Made by a program: the position numbers and the translations under genes. The notes beneath the pieces are model-generated. The model had not been told where the DNA came from. It made no database searches and saw only the letters and a list, made by a program, of their open reading frames with translations. This document shows positions 1-10,552 of a DNA stretch of 43,227 nt, piece after piece (position 1 is the stretch's first letter; every line of letters starts with the position of its first letter). The stretch is from Lactifluus volemus. Lineage: Eukaryota > Basidiomycota > Agaricomycetes > Russulales > Russulaceae. The stretch lies in assembly GCA_022376515.1 (NCBI GenBank), contig WTXI01000301.1:1-43227 (forward strand), read 5' to 3'.

Positions 1-293
1 CGTAGAGTGTACGTAAATACATCGCAAGGGAAGCCATGCTCGAAATGCGAATAACAGATGGCCAACCATGTATGGAGAGACAAATTATAATCTGAGGAAG
101 GGTCATGACAAGTCATGAAGGATCTATGTTGACTAAGATAAGCTAGTTGAGCCGCGTTGCTGCGATCTCATCAGTAACTAAAATCTAGTAATCATCATGG
201 TAGGTGGATGTGTGAACACGAGTAAGATATGTGAAGTTGTGTCGAGACGTACTTCGATCCACAAATTAGCTCCATTGCTGCACCGTCCACACG
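1..293. repeat. 3' flank of F-box unit A
   Basis: This stretch downstream of F-box gene A is shared, with many substitutions, with 4061-4345, 27547-27853 and (partly) 37158-37313. Landmarks seen in several copies are 'cgtagagtg', 'aagataagctagtt' and 'gtcgagacgtac'. I see no gene in it. It is the left end of a dispersed unit that continues beyond the window. It is probably the 3' untranslated and terminator region of the F-box gene family. Confidence 0.8.
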
Positions 294-1820
294 CTACAGA
301 TACTCAGGTTTATCGAACATCGAACGATCCACCAAGCGCAGGCTAACAGGATGGCCCGCTACTTGTCGTTCATTGAGAAATGTGTTAAATGCGTCCCGAG
401 CATCGCCTCCTCCAGAATATCCAATCTCCTTCAGGTTAGGAAGAACCTCCAGTGGTGATTCCTCGTCGTCAGATTGTAGAGAACTAGAGATGAGGTCCCC
501 TTGCAGATATAGAATCTCCGCGTTACTGAAGGGCCTGAAAAGTTCGCGCCACTGACTTCGGTCGACATTGATGTGCCATGCTAATGGGCGATAGCCCTCG
601 TCGTAGCTGAATACGACTTGCTCAACAACAGAAAGTACAGGTGAAAGTGTACCAAATAATTGAACTGCAGACGGTACCTGGCTGTCGAAATCTCCGTGCC
701 TGATCTGCAACATCAACGGATTGCCCCGCTTCCAAGGGACCACATGTAAGGAAACGGCAAGGACACCGAAAGTTATCTGGACAGCCCTAAATGTGAGGTT
801 CTCGGTTGTTTTGATGAACTGACAGAGGCGGGGAACCGTGAAGGGGAGCTGACTAAAAAAGATGACACGAAGGATGCTGAGGGAAGGGACACTGATCCAA
901 GCAACAAGGCATTCCAAGTATGTGGCCGTACCTCGGAACACAAACCGGCATAGGTTAGAGAGTATGATCGTGTCCGGAGTCTGGCGCGACTGCCTTTCAA
1001 CATCATGGTTGGGGTCAAATTCAATGGACAGCCTCTCCAGCTGGGGCATAAGTGAAAGTCGGGTAAGTATATAACTTGGAGGGAAATAGGCGGATGCCGA
1101 GATATCGATAAGCTCGAGAGTGACAAGTCCCGCAGCAGTAGTGGTAAGTAAGGGTGATCCAATTGGAAGGGAAGCCGTCGTCAGTTTGAGATGGCGTAGA
1201 TTGGGGGCTTGAAACGTTACGGGAAGGACAACTTCGGTCCAGGATTGGATATTCATGTATTTCAGAACTGGGAATTGGTCATCCATAACCGCGACGAACT
1301 TCCCCGGATTTGATATCCAAATGTCAACGTGATGCACGCGATCACGGTGCGAAAGTGCGAGAAATATACCCGATTCATCTTCTGCTGTTATCTCTCCATT
1401 CAGGTCATAATAAATGGTGAGTGGTAGAGGTGGTGAATGTGCGAGCATGTCCACTACAGGCACACCAAAAGTGCAGAGCAGATGAAGGTCGAGCCAGGAT
1501 GGTGATTCAAGAATAATATTTCGCCATTGTCGACAAACTTGTGCCAGTTTGTACCACCACTGACAATGTCGACGGCTCCAGTTAAAGTTCAACATGCCAT
1601 TCTCATCTTCAATTTCATCTGGATCGTCCAGCCGATACAGATGAAATATATTGAGAAGCACGTCATTGTTGAGGATATGGATAGGCGAGTGATCTAACCC
1701 TATTAATTCGCAAGTTTGTGAACAGATTAGGGACACAAAGATTTGGAACTGCTTACCGTGACGTCGGCCAAGGCTTCTTATGAGGGGAGGATAAAATATG
1801 GTAGAGGAACAACCAGGCAT
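294..1820 (-). CDS. F-box-like protein, copy A
   Basis: Predicted basidiomycete-type F-box protein. These usually serve as substrate receptors of SCF ubiquitin ligases, but the substrate is unknown. The F-box-like segment has the order ILNNDVLLNIFHLY ... WWYKLAQVCRQWRNIIL ... PSWLDLHLLC, followed by about 380 residues of leucine-rich, repeat-like sequence typical of the C-terminal part of these proteins. I start at the ATG at 1820 (MPGCSSTIF), conserved in copies B, C and D, rather than at an upstream GTG. Bases 1700-1756 read as GTAAGC...TTAATAG and are probably a 57-base first intron after a 64-base exon. Being a multiple of three without a stop, it leaves the unspliced frame open. Spliced length is 489 residues. 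Copy B at 4346-5887 is a close paralogue. Confidence 0.8.
   Translation of the reverse strand: MPGCSSTIFYPPLIRSLGRRHGKQFQIFVSLICSQTCELIGLDHSPIHILNNDVLLNIFHLYRLDDPDEIEDENGMLNFNWSRRHCQWWYKLAQVCRQWRNIILESPSWLDLHLLCTFGVPVVDMLAHSPPLPLTIYYDLNGEITAEDESGIFLALSHRDRVHHVDIWISNPGKFVAVMDDQFPVLKYMNIQSWTEVVLPVTFQAPNLRHLKLTTASLPIGSPLLTTTAAGLVTLELIDISASAYFPPSYILTRLSLMPQLERLSIEFDPNHDVERQSRQTPDTIILSNLCRFVFRGTATYLECLVAWISVPSLSILRVIFFSQLPFTVPRLCQFIKTTENLTFRAVQITFGVLAVSLHVVPWKRGNPLMLQIRHGDFDSQVPSAVQLFGTLSPVLSVVEQVVFSYDEGYRPLAWHINVDRSQWRELFRPFSNAEILYLQGDLISSSLQSDDEESPLEVLPNLKEIGYSGGGDARDAFNTFLNERQVAGHPVSLRLVDRSMFDKPEYL
1700..1756 (-). other. Predicted first intron of F-box A (57 bases)
   Basis: Donor GTAAGC and acceptor TTAATAG sit at the same codon phase as the intron of copies B (5767-5823), C (29296-29349) and D (6802-6866). 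In copy C the interval contains in-frame stops, so there it must be spliced. In A it is a multiple of three and open. Confidence 0.75.
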
Positions 1821-2612
1821 TTGCACGGAGGCGAGTGAAAGATGTGGATGTGATTGAATAGTCCACAGCAGTGTGTAGGCCTCTTGGATGACTGATGTCT
1901 CATTCCTGTGGTGGCGGCGTCCTTGGCCGAGGAGGGCGCTGACCTATATCCAGGTTTGGACGCTGGCACCCACCTTCCTCGTCATCATCATCGTCGCCGT
2001 CGTCATCTCATTATGAACCACTTTTTCACAGCGCCGACAGGTCAACACCCCACCACCTTCAAACAGTTCAAGTGCTGTCGGCCCACCAACGCCACGTCAC
2101 CTCGACCACTGGCACATACCGCACAAAAGCGCCACGGATATGGGACATTTTACAGCGTGCGTTGTTTCTTCTCCAAATGATAACCGGCGAAACCACCAAG
2201 TGGGCAACATCCCAGGAATTGGCCCGAGAGAGGTCGCACGGATCAATACGATCTTGTTTCAGTCATCGTTCCGTACTCTCATGTGGTGCCCACACCCACG
2301 GACGAAGGCGATGAATAAGCTATGGGAGATTGAGTTCCATCTCGATTACCTTTCCCCGAGCGTCCGGTCTAGTGCCAAGACAAATTGCAATAACAGCTAA
2401 AGCGGAGGGCTAAGAGCGGACGACGGTCGCTGGCTAGCTGTGATCTCCATACATACCACAAACCACGATATATTTGTATGTATTCGTGCCTCCACATCAG
2501 TCGGATGGGTAGAGTATATGAATAGGTATACGTCATGACGAATTCTCTTCTTACGAAGTGATATATACCCGGAGCTCATAGTTCACAATGAGTCCCCCTC
2601 CCTCCCCCTCCC
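1821..2612. repeat. 5' flank of F-box unit A
   Basis: Upstream region of gene A, nearly collinear with 5888-6690 upstream of gene B and more distantly with 29414-30040 upstream of gene C. Short open frames on both strands drift between copies by indels, so I treat it as a non-coding promoter/5' region. It ends at a pyrimidine-rich tract around 2590-2618 (CCCCCTCCC-type), which is also the break point of the unit-B copy. Confidence 0.7.
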
Positions 2613-2889
2613 TTAATCCCCGCAACGGCCCCTTCTGAACCAAGAATGAATACAAATATTATAACCATAGACGATTGAAATGGCAGCCTGAGTGGGAGGC
2701 TGCGGTGGATCATCTAAGTGCGCGCGTGAGGAGAGTCTGTCGTGGGATATTGACCTGTAATTGGATTCGAACATGGATGAAGTGGATGTAAATTCACTGT
2801 TCAAGAACTTTGGGCTCACCTTCTATACGCGTGTAGGGCACAGAGATGACATGCAGGATGCTGACCACAACGTGTTTGTTCCCATTGTC
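2613..2889. other. Spacer without recognised features
   Basis: Between the pyrimidine tract and the degenerate ORF copy I see no coding signature, RNA gene or element end. Confidence 0.5.
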
Positions 2890-3450
2890 TCATGAGATGA
2901 GGATACCATATGTATGCGTGCCTGGCCCTATATCGTCTGAGGCATATGCTGCATCTCGACGGTGCGCTTCTTCGCAAATGTGGGGTATGTTTACCGAACC
3001 CACGCCCACGGTCCGGTATTGAGCAGAGGATGTACCTCTTCCGAACTGTGAGAAAGCCGTCCTGGACCAGCCAAGCATACATATATATAATCAGACGGAG
3101 ATGTATTCACAAAAGACGGAACCTACAAGACTCAGGATGTCCTTCAGTCCGGTGACAGCTTACTGATCGCTCATATCCTCGGATTCCTCACCAGTGTGCA
3201 TCCCCGGCTTCTCCTGGGCTTTAGCCAGCAGCCGTTCTGTTCGAATCTGAGGGAGAGAGATTCGAGTAGTTCATATATATCCGGGTGTACTACCAGGCCA
3301 GATCGAAGAAGAGGGACGTATTGACGCGGATGGAACGAGCTGAACTGGCGGCGCACTCGCAAGCTCCGCGGCACCATGTGTGAACATGACACGCTCGGTG
3401 GATAAGCAGACGCCATCGAAAGGCGGCTGCATGACAGCATTCTTTATCAC
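2890..3450 (-). pseudogene. Degenerate copy of the unknown ORF at 30315-31001
   Basis: DNA here aligns patchily with 30430-30900. Shared blocks include a segment near 2955-3080 matching 30485-30610, and 'caagctccgcggcac' with 'ggcggctgcatgacagcattc' near 3360-3445 matching 30780-30845. On the minus strand, pieces such as RRGTSSAQY in one frame match RRCTSSVQC of the longer ORF. Frames change several times, so this copy is not expressed as a protein. Its place upstream of F-box A mirrors the place of the longer ORF upstream of F-box C. Confidence 0.55.
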
Positions 3451-4345
3451 GAAACCCAGGAAGGGGGGTAAAGATTTGAGAAACGGTCGGACATCTGTGG
3501 TCAGTTGTGCTTGAGCTGGGGTCGCGTCGTTCGGGGAAAAGTCCAACAATTGTCATAGACTTCGGTGAGCTGATCGATGAGCTCTGCACGTTTCTCGAGT
3601 CAAAAGCTCAAAAACGAATGCGTGATATTTCGTTGGATTCGAAACCTTGGACGCTACGAAGGATGATCGCGCTGGTTCGACATTTCACTAGCAAACGAAG
3701 TTGCTCACCCTTTGTACCCTTGTTATACATAGCCTTCCACACGACAAGGTCAACAACACCCTTATGCTGAACATTTTACGACAGTTGCGGACCTGAGCCA
3801 ATTCATTCAAAAGAAGGCTCAGACTACGTGGAAAAGACGTACCTATTCATGAGGGTGGCGGAGTATCATCAGCTGATTGCGGTAACACGTCGCATTCGTA
3901 GCAGCTTCAAGTTCCGGCGCAGACGCATGTCGACAAAAAATGAAGAAAAGAGGGGTGGCTTTGCGCTTGGGGCATGAAGACCAGAAGAACTCCAGATGTC
4001 TTAGTCAGCCTGTGGACGTCACGAGATTGCAAGACGTTGCGAGTGGTAGGCACAAACAGTCGTAGAGTGAACGTAAATACAACGAACGGAAATGACACTG
4101 TGCTCGAAACGCGAATAACGATGGCCAGCATGTATCGCAAGACAAAGAGGAAGGGTACGTGATAGTCATTAAGGACGCATAGACCTATGTTGACTAAAAT
4201 AAGCTAGTTGGGCCACTTTGCTGCGACCTGCATCAATGACTAAAATCTAGGGGTCATCATGGTAGGTGGGTGTGTGAACGCAAGTAAGATATGGGCAGAC
4301 GTACTTCGATCCACCAATTAGCCCCATTGCTGCAGCATCCGCATG
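3130..4345. repeat. 3' side of F-box unit B
   Basis: Collinear with 26640-27853 on the 3' side of F-box C. Shared landmarks are 'tccccggctt' followed by 'ctgttcgaat', 'caccatgtgtgaacatgac', 'cgttggattcgaaa', 'gacatttcactagcaaa' and 'tatagccttccacac'. The last 290 bases also match 1-293. The short plus-strand ORFs (3507-3770 and its counterpart 26929-27213) share only scraps of sequence and are unlikely genes. Confidence 0.75.
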
Positions 4346-5887
4346 CTACGTCCCAGGTATATCGAACATCGAACGATCCACCAAGCGCAGGCTAACAGGA
4401 TGGCCCGCTACTTGTCGTTCATTGAGAAATGTGATAAATGCGTCCCGAGCATCGCTTCCTCCAGAATATCCAATCTCCTTCAGGTTAGGAAGAACATTCA
4501 GCGGTGATTCCTCGTCGTCAGATTGTAGAGAACGAGAGATGAGATGCCCTTGCAGATATAGAATCTTCGCGTTACTGAAGGGCCTGAAAAGTTCGCGCCA
4601 CTGACTTCGGTCGACATTGTTGTTCCATGCTGATGGACGATAGCTGCTGAATACGACTTGCTCGACAACAGAAAGTACAGGTGAAAGTGTACCAAAGAAT
4701 TGAACTGCAGACGCTACCTGCCTGTCGAAATCTCCGGGCGCGATATACAACGTCAACGGATTGTCCCGCTTCCAAGGGACCGCATGTAAGCAAAAGGCAA
4801 GGACACCGAAAGTTACTTGGACTGCCCTAAATGTGAGGTTCTCGGATGATTGGATGAACTGACAGAGGCGGGGAACCGTGAAGGGGAGCTGACTAGAAAA
4901 GTTGAGATAAAGGATGCTGAGGGAAGGGACGCTGATGCAAGGAACAAGGCCTTCCAAATATGTGGCCGTACCTCGGAACACAAACCGGCATAGGTTAGAG
5001 AGTATGATCGTGTCCGGAGTCTGGTGCGACTGCCTTTCAACATCACAGTTGGGGCCAAATTCGATGGTCAACCTCTCCAGCTGGGGCATAAGTGAAAGTC
5101 GGGTAAGTATATAACTCGGAGGGAAATAGGCCGATGCCGGGATATCGATAAGCTCGAGAGTGACGAGTCCCGCAGCAGTAGTGGTAAGTAAGGGTGATCC
5201 AATTGGAAGGGAAGTCGCCGACAGTTCGAGATGGCGTAGATTGGGCGCTTGAAACGTTATAGGAAGGACCACTTCGATCCGAGAATCAATATATAGGCGT
5301 TCCAGAATTGGGAATTGACCATCCATAACCGTGACGAACTTCTCCATATTTGGGAGGTTCCGAAGGTCAATGTGATGCACGCGATCACGGTGCGAAAGTG
5401 CGAGCAATATACCCGATTCATCTTCTGCTGTTATCTTCTGTATCGGAGTTTTGGGATAATCGATGGTGAGTGGTAGAGGTGGTGAATGTGTGAGCATGTC
5501 CACTACAGGTACACCAAAGGTGCAGAGCAGATGAAGGTCGAGCCAGGATGGTGATTCAAGAATAATATTTCGCCAGAGTCGACAAACATGTGACAGTTTG
5601 TACCACCACTGACAACTTGAATGTCGACGGCTCCAGTTAAAGTTCAACATGTCATTCTCATCTTCAATTTCATCTGGATCGTCCAGCCGATACAGATGAA
5701 ATATATTGAGAAGCACGTCATTGTTGAGGATATGGATAGGCGAGTGATGTCTATTGCTGATGAACCCTATTAATTCACAAGTTTGTGAACAGATTAGGGA
5801 CAGAAAGATTTGGAACTGCTTACCATAACGTCGGCCGAGGCTTCTTATGAGGGGAGGATAAAATATGGTAGAGGAACAACCAGACAT
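4346..5887 (-). CDS. F-box-like protein, copy B
   Basis: Close paralogue of copy A with the same architecture: MSGCSSTIF start at 5887, F-box-like ILNNDVLLNIFHLY, then SHVCRLWRNIILESPSWLD, then a long leucine-rich region. Differences from A include a short insertion between intron and F-box and a changed terminus (FDIPGT). The probable first intron is 5767-5823 (57 bases, open). Spliced length is 494 residues. The frame is intact, so the gene may be functional. Its promoter region (5888-6690) is nearly the same as that of A, so the two copies probably arose by a recent segmental duplication. Confidence 0.8.
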   Translation of the reverse strand: MSGCSSTIFYPPLIRSLGRRYGKQFQIFLSLICSQTCELIGFISNRHHSPIHILNNDVLLNIFHLYRLDDPDEIEDENDMLNFNWSRRHSSCQWWYKLSHVCRLWRNIILESPSWLDLHLLCTFGVPVVDMLTHSPPLPLTIDYPKTPIQKITAEDESGILLALSHRDRVHHIDLRNLPNMEKFVTVMDGQFPILERLYIDSRIEVVLPITFQAPNLRHLELSATSLPIGSPLLTTTAAGLVTLELIDIPASAYFPPSYILTRLSLMPQLERLTIEFGPNCDVERQSHQTPDTIILSNLCRFVFRGTATYLEGLVPCISVPSLSILYLNFSSQLPFTVPRLCQFIQSSENLTFRAVQVTFGVLAFCLHAVPWKRDNPLTLYIAPGDFDRQVASAVQFFGTLSPVLSVVEQVVFSSYRPSAWNNNVDRSQWRELFRPFSNAKILYLQGHLISRSLQSDDEESPLNVLPNLKEIGYSGGSDARDAFITFLNERQVAGHPVSLRLVDRSMFDIPGT

Positions 5888-6690
5888 TTGCACGGAGGCG
5901 AGTGAAAGATGTGGATGTGATTGAATAGTCTACAGCAGTGTGTAGGCCTCTTGGATGAACGATGCCTCATTCCTGTGGCGGTGGCGGCGTCCTTGGCCGG
6001 GAGGGCGCTGACCTATATCCAGGGTTGGACGCTGGCGTCCACCTTCCTCGTCATCATCATCGTCGCCGTAGTCACCTCATTATGAACCACTTTTTCACAG
6101 CGCCGACAGGTCAACACCCCACCACCTTCAAACAGTTCAAGTGCTGTCGGTCCACCAACGCCACGTCACGCCGACCACTAGCACATACCGGACAAAAGCG
6201 CCACGGATATATGGGACGTTTTACAGCGTGCGTTGTTTCTTCTCCAAATGATAACCAGCGAAACCACCAAGTGGGCAACATCCCAGGAATTGGCCCGAGA
6301 GAGGTCGCACGGATCAATACGATCTTGTTTCAGTCATCGTTCCGTACTCTCATGTGGTGCCCACACCCACGAACGCAAGCGGAGAAGGCAGTGAATAAGC
6401 TATGGGAGCTTGAGTTCCATCTCGATTCACCTTTCCCCGAGCGTCCGGTCCAGTGCCAAGACAAGTTGCAATAGCAGCTAAAGCGGAAGGCTAAGAGCGG
6501 ACAATGGTCGCTGGCTAGCTGTGATCTCCATACATACCACAAACCACGATATATTTGTATGTATTCGTGCCTCTACATCAGTCAGATGGGTAGATTATAT
6601 GAATAGGTATACGTCATGACGTATTCTCTTCTTACGAAGTGATATATACCCGGGGCTCATGTTCACAATGAGTCCCCCTCCCCCTCCCTT
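5888..6690. repeat. 5' flank of F-box unit B
   Basis: Nearly collinear with 1821-2612. A 170-codon plus-strand frame (5962-6474) is open here but is broken in copy A by frameshifts, so I do not call it a gene. The block ends in the pyrimidine tract at about 6670-6692, where it joins F-box fragment D. Confidence 0.75.
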
Positions 6691-6921
6691 TCCATCTGCC
6701 AGCTGATAAAGATGAAATATATTGAGAAGTACGTCATCGTTGAGGATCTGGATAGGTGAGGGACTCGGACTCGGACGTCTATCGCCAGTGCTGTTGAGCC
6801 CTATTAACTCACAAGTTTGTGAACAGACCAAAAACACGAAGATTTGGAGCTCACGACTTGGCTTACGTTTGCAGAGCCTTCCAGTAAGATAATAGGTTAT
6901 GGCAGAGTAGCAACCAGGCAT
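6690..6921 (-). pseudogene. F-box 5' fragment, copy D
   Basis: The start codon at 6921 (MPGCYS) opens an 18-codon exon. A GTAAGC...TTAATAG intron (6802-6866) follows, then an F-box start reading IQILNDDVLLNIFHLYQL. After this the match to the family stops, and the frame runs into the glycine-coding purine tract and the flank of unit B. The remaining roughly 400 residues are absent, so this is a truncated copy. The break lies in the same pyrimidine-rich tract that bounds the flank of unit A. Confidence 0.8.
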
Positions 6922-7249
6922 TTTCAGGGAGGTGAGTAAAAGCGTAGATGTCACATACGGAGTAGAGGAGCCTCATGGAACAACTAGGGCGGTGTACCTG
7001 GTCGGTGGCGCTGAGCTATATCCAAAATGGGACACTTGTGCCGTATGGCACACACACTTTGTCCCCTCATCCACGTTCATACGCACGTACGTACAGCGCG
7101 GATGTAGGCCAATACCGGGCCTCACCACCTACGTCAAGAACTACCCACCGATATCCTGTCGCGAATACGTATCACAAGGTGTGTGATTGTGCGAGACGTT
7201 TCTTGCATACCATGTGGATACCCGCCCTTCCTGCTCGTTGATGATCATC
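6922..7249. other. 5' flank of F-box fragment D
   Basis: Distantly similar to the other F-box 5' flanks: 'ggcgctgagctatatcca' here, 'ggcgctgacctatatcca' in A and B. No gene is seen. It is cut at 7254 by copia A and would have continued into 25937 before that insertion. Confidence 0.6.
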
Positions 7250-7254
7250 GAGGG
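7250..7254. repeat. Copia A target-site duplication, left
   Basis: GAGGG, matching 25932-25936. Confidence 0.9.
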
Positions 7255-7710
7255 TGGTGTCGAAAACGAGAGTGAAGACGCGGCGAATGAACACGCGCGC
7301 GGGAGCGGAACGAGCGGGAGGGGCAGCGCAGAGCAAAAAGAATATGGGACGCGTCCTTGATCCCCCAGTCTCGTATTTTGGTATTTAACTAGTCTAGTGT
7401 GTGTGCTACGGACTGAATGGATTTAGTGCCAAGACGGCCGCTCGATCTTAGTGTGCACGAGGCGGGGCATTGCCATGTGCTCGGGTGAACTAACTATGCT
7501 AAGGTAAAAGGGAATTTGTCTGTAGAAAGTGAATGGTATCGTAATGGGCGGCTGTGGGCGCCCGCCCCCAACGAGGAGCAGGCGTTGTCCACGCCGGCGG
7601 GCCCTCAGGGAGCCGCGGGCGTTGGCAATCCCGTCTCAGGGTCCCAGCGCACGCTGCACGCCGTTCTCGGCTGTCAGCCCCTCTTCGTGCCCGATTCGAT
7701 TTCCCCAACA
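7255..7710 (-). repeat. Copia A 3' LTR
   Basis: 456 bases, matching 25477-25931 except for three G/A changes and one extra G. Preceded on the minus strand by a purine tract (CGGGGGAG) that fits the polypurine primer. The pol stop codon (7636) lies inside this LTR. Confidence 0.95.
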
Positions 7711-9560
7711 CTCCCCCGCGAGCGCCGTCTGTCCTTGATGGATTCCGAGTCCGGTGACGTGCCGCGTGACCTTCCAGGCCGGTAGCGCTTTCGTGAGGAT
7801 GTCGGCTGTCATGTCGTCGGTGGGGCAGTAGATTAGGGATAACTCCCCCGCACTGATAACTTGCTGGATAAAGTGGAAACGAATGTCGATGTGCTTGGTC
7901 CTGGCTCGGTAGTTATCATCTGTAGCAAGCTTGAGGGCTGCCTGGTTGTCACAGTAGATTATAGTTGAATTAACGATAGGAGTGAGTAACTCTCCTTTGA
8001 GGCGGCGAAGCCACGCTGCCTCTTTTGCGGCGTGGGTCGCCGCCACGTACTCTGCTTCCGCTGTCGATAAGGTTACGATCTCTTGCTTTCGGGATCGCCA
8101 GGAGATCGCCCCTCCGTCGATAAGAAACGCGTATCCGGAGATCGCGTGGCGGTGCGGCTGCGATGCGCCGTCCGCGTCCGTGTACCCCAAGAGGTCGTGC
8201 TGCTCACTGCCGTAGGTGAGTTCGTGGTGTCGCGTTCCCGATAGGTAGCGCAGGACGCGCTTTACCGTGTCCCAGTGCAGCTCCCCCGGATTATCGAGGA
8301 ACTGTGAGAGCGTCGAGATCGCAAACGAGATGTCGGGGCGCGTGGCGACTGCGGCGTACATCAGACTGCCGATCGCCTCTCGATAAGGTACCTTTCGCAT
8401 GTGGGCAGCCTCTGTCTCGTTAGAGGGGCAATCATCTTTGGAGTAAGATGTGTTAGGGATCATGGGTGAATTTTGAGCTTTGGCATCAGCCAGGCCATAT
8501 CTCGCAACAATTGACTTGATGTATTCTGATTGCGAGAGGGAGATGGTGTGCGCGGTGCGATCTCGGGTGATCCGGATACCGAGGAGCCAGCTGATCGGCC
8601 CCAAATCGGTGAGGGCGTAGCGCGCGTGGAGCTGCGCCTTGTATCGCCTCATTAGCTTGCTCGAACTGCTGGTGATGATGCAATCATCAACGTGGACTGC
8701 GAGGATCAGGACATCGTCCTTCTCCTGCGCTCGGAAAACGCCCGGATCGGCTTGCGTGACGCGGAGGCCGAGGTCGTTGAGCGCGCGCGTGAGGGTGTCG
8801 TACCATCGACGCCCGGCCTGCTTGAGCCCGTAGAGGGACTTCCGCAGCCGTTTCACGCTGCCTGCGCTCTCCTCGAAGCCTGGGGGTTCCTGCATGTAGA
8901 TCTCCTCCTCCTCCCCTAGCTCACCATTTAGGTAAGCGCTGTTAAAGTCGAAAGTATCTATGTCCCAATCGTATCGCGCGGCGATCGCGAGGATGGTCCG
9001 GATACTAGTTAGTTTTGCGACAGGGGAGAAGGTGTCGAAATAATCGACGCCGTAAATTTGAGTGAATCCGCGCGCAACGAGGCGCGCTTTGTATTTGTTG
9101 ATCGTGCCGTCGGCCTTACGCTTGAGTCGGAAGACCCACTTGCTGCCGACGACATTTTTGCCCTTGGGGTAGGGAACCGTTTCCCAGGTGCCCGCGCGTT
9201 CGAGCGTTTCGATTTCGCGTTCCATTGCCCGTTGCCACTCGGGCCAATCGGGGCGGGATCGCGCCTCGGAGACAGAGCGCGGGTCGCCGTTTGCGTCGTG
9301 GGCTGCCGCAGCCATCGTCATGTCGATCTCGGCATGGAATGCCATCTCCGCGTAGCTGGGTTCTTCAGGTGCTGTGGCAAAAGACTCGTTAGCTGAGTCT
9401 GTTCCACGCTGGGAGAATGTCACCCGGCGCGCGTGCCCTCGGAGACTGATTCCTTGGGCATCTTCTTCGTTGGGGGTTTGCCCAGCTAGGGATAGCTTGG
9501 CTATCCGCGCAGATCGTCGGGGCGGCTCGGGTCGTGGTGCCGGCGGCGGCTTCGCTTTTT
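7636..9560 (-). pseudogene. Copia A reverse transcriptase and RNase H
   Basis: A 595-codon open stretch (from 9423, open further upstream to about 9540) with copia reverse transcriptase motifs: WQRAMEREIETLERAGTWE, KWVFRLKRKADG, KARLVARGFTQ, FDFNSAYLNGEL, then VHVDD at the catalytic aspartates (most copia have YVDD), SLYGLKQAGRRWYDTL and LLGIRITRD. RNase H follows with GYTDADGA, LSTAEAEYVAA, YCDNQAALKLA and RTKHIDIRFHFI. The stretch itself is uninterrupted and ends within the 3' LTR. The upstream integrase is in another frame, so the polyprotein cannot be made as a whole. Confidence 0.9.
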
Positions 9561-10552
9561 TGGGTGCTCGGGGCAGCTGCGACGGCGGCGGTGCTTGTTC
9601 CAGCGGTGTGATCGGTGGTGGTATTGCACGGTCGTCGTCTGCCGCTTGGTCCGGGCCTCGGCATTGTCGTCTGGTGGTTCCGGGGTCGGGTCGACTTCCG
9701 GAGCGCCGGCGTCGGGTTGTTGCGCTTGGGGCGTTGGGATGGCGGTGAGCTGGATTTTCGGGGCTGTGACTTGGGTTTGGGCTTGTGTTTGAGCTTGTGG
9801 TGGAGGTGGTGTGTATAGTGTCACTGTGTCAGAGGTGAATTTTACATCCCTTTCAACTGAGATAGGATTTGGGTGCTTCTCTGGCCAGTAGATCCTGTGG
9901 GCATGAGGACTTTCTTTGTCATAGCCCACCCAACGTGCTGGGAGGCCCCGGGCATCTAGTTTGGAGCCTTTGAGGTTGCGGACCCAGACGCGTTGGCCCC
10001 ACTCGGGGACGCCGGCTAGGTTCGGCTTGCGCCCGTGGAGGCGTTTGTGCGGGGTGATCGCGCCTAGCGCGCGGGTCGATGACCGGTTCTTCAGCCAGAT
10101 AGAGTGCTGGAGGGCCTCTCCCCAGAGGGTTTTAGGAAGTCCGGAGTGGTGGAGTATCGCTCGGACGCGTTCTAGGAGACGCCGGTTGAGCGACTCCGCG
10201 ATCCCGTTGTGCTGCGGGGTGTCGTGGGTCGTGAGCCGTTGTTCCGTCCCCTGCTCTCGGAGGAACGCCTTGAGGTTGTTGCTCATGTACTCGCCCCCCG
10301 GTCGGAGCGGAAGCGGCGTATCGTCGCGCCGTGCTGCGTGCGCGCCCATGCGGCGAATTCTTTGTAGGCTTCGAATGCCTCTGACTTGGTCTTGAGGGTT
10401 CTGGCCCAGGTGTAGCGAGAATAGTCGTCAGTAAAGGTGATATAGTAGCGTTTCCCACCAATACTGTTGTCAGGAGAAGGGCCCCAAACATCAGAGTGGA
10501 CTTCTTCTCCAAAGGAAGTGGCAGGTGGGGCTTGTCTTTCAGGCTTGATCAC
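9501..10552 (-). pseudogene. Copia A integrase, frameshifted
   Basis: Integrase core on the minus strand. The first aspartate region reads EEVHSDVWGP and FTDDYSRYTW (10552-10283). The second reads SDRG, and then the frame shifts inside a run of six G near 10293, apparently by loss of one base. GEYMSNNLKAFL, DTPQHNGIAESLNRRLLE (catalytic glutamate) and the GKR-like KGSKLDARGLPARWVGYD follow in the 10349-9501 frame. A further frame change near 9540-9680 separates it from reverse transcriptase. The proline/glutamine-rich linker is typical of the integrase tail. Confidence 0.85.

Noticed and set aside
5962..6474. 170-codon plus-strand ORF upstream of F-box B
   Set aside because: The matching region upstream of F-box A (1908-2400) is split into several frames by indels, and no domain is visible. 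It is probably conserved 5' flank DNA.
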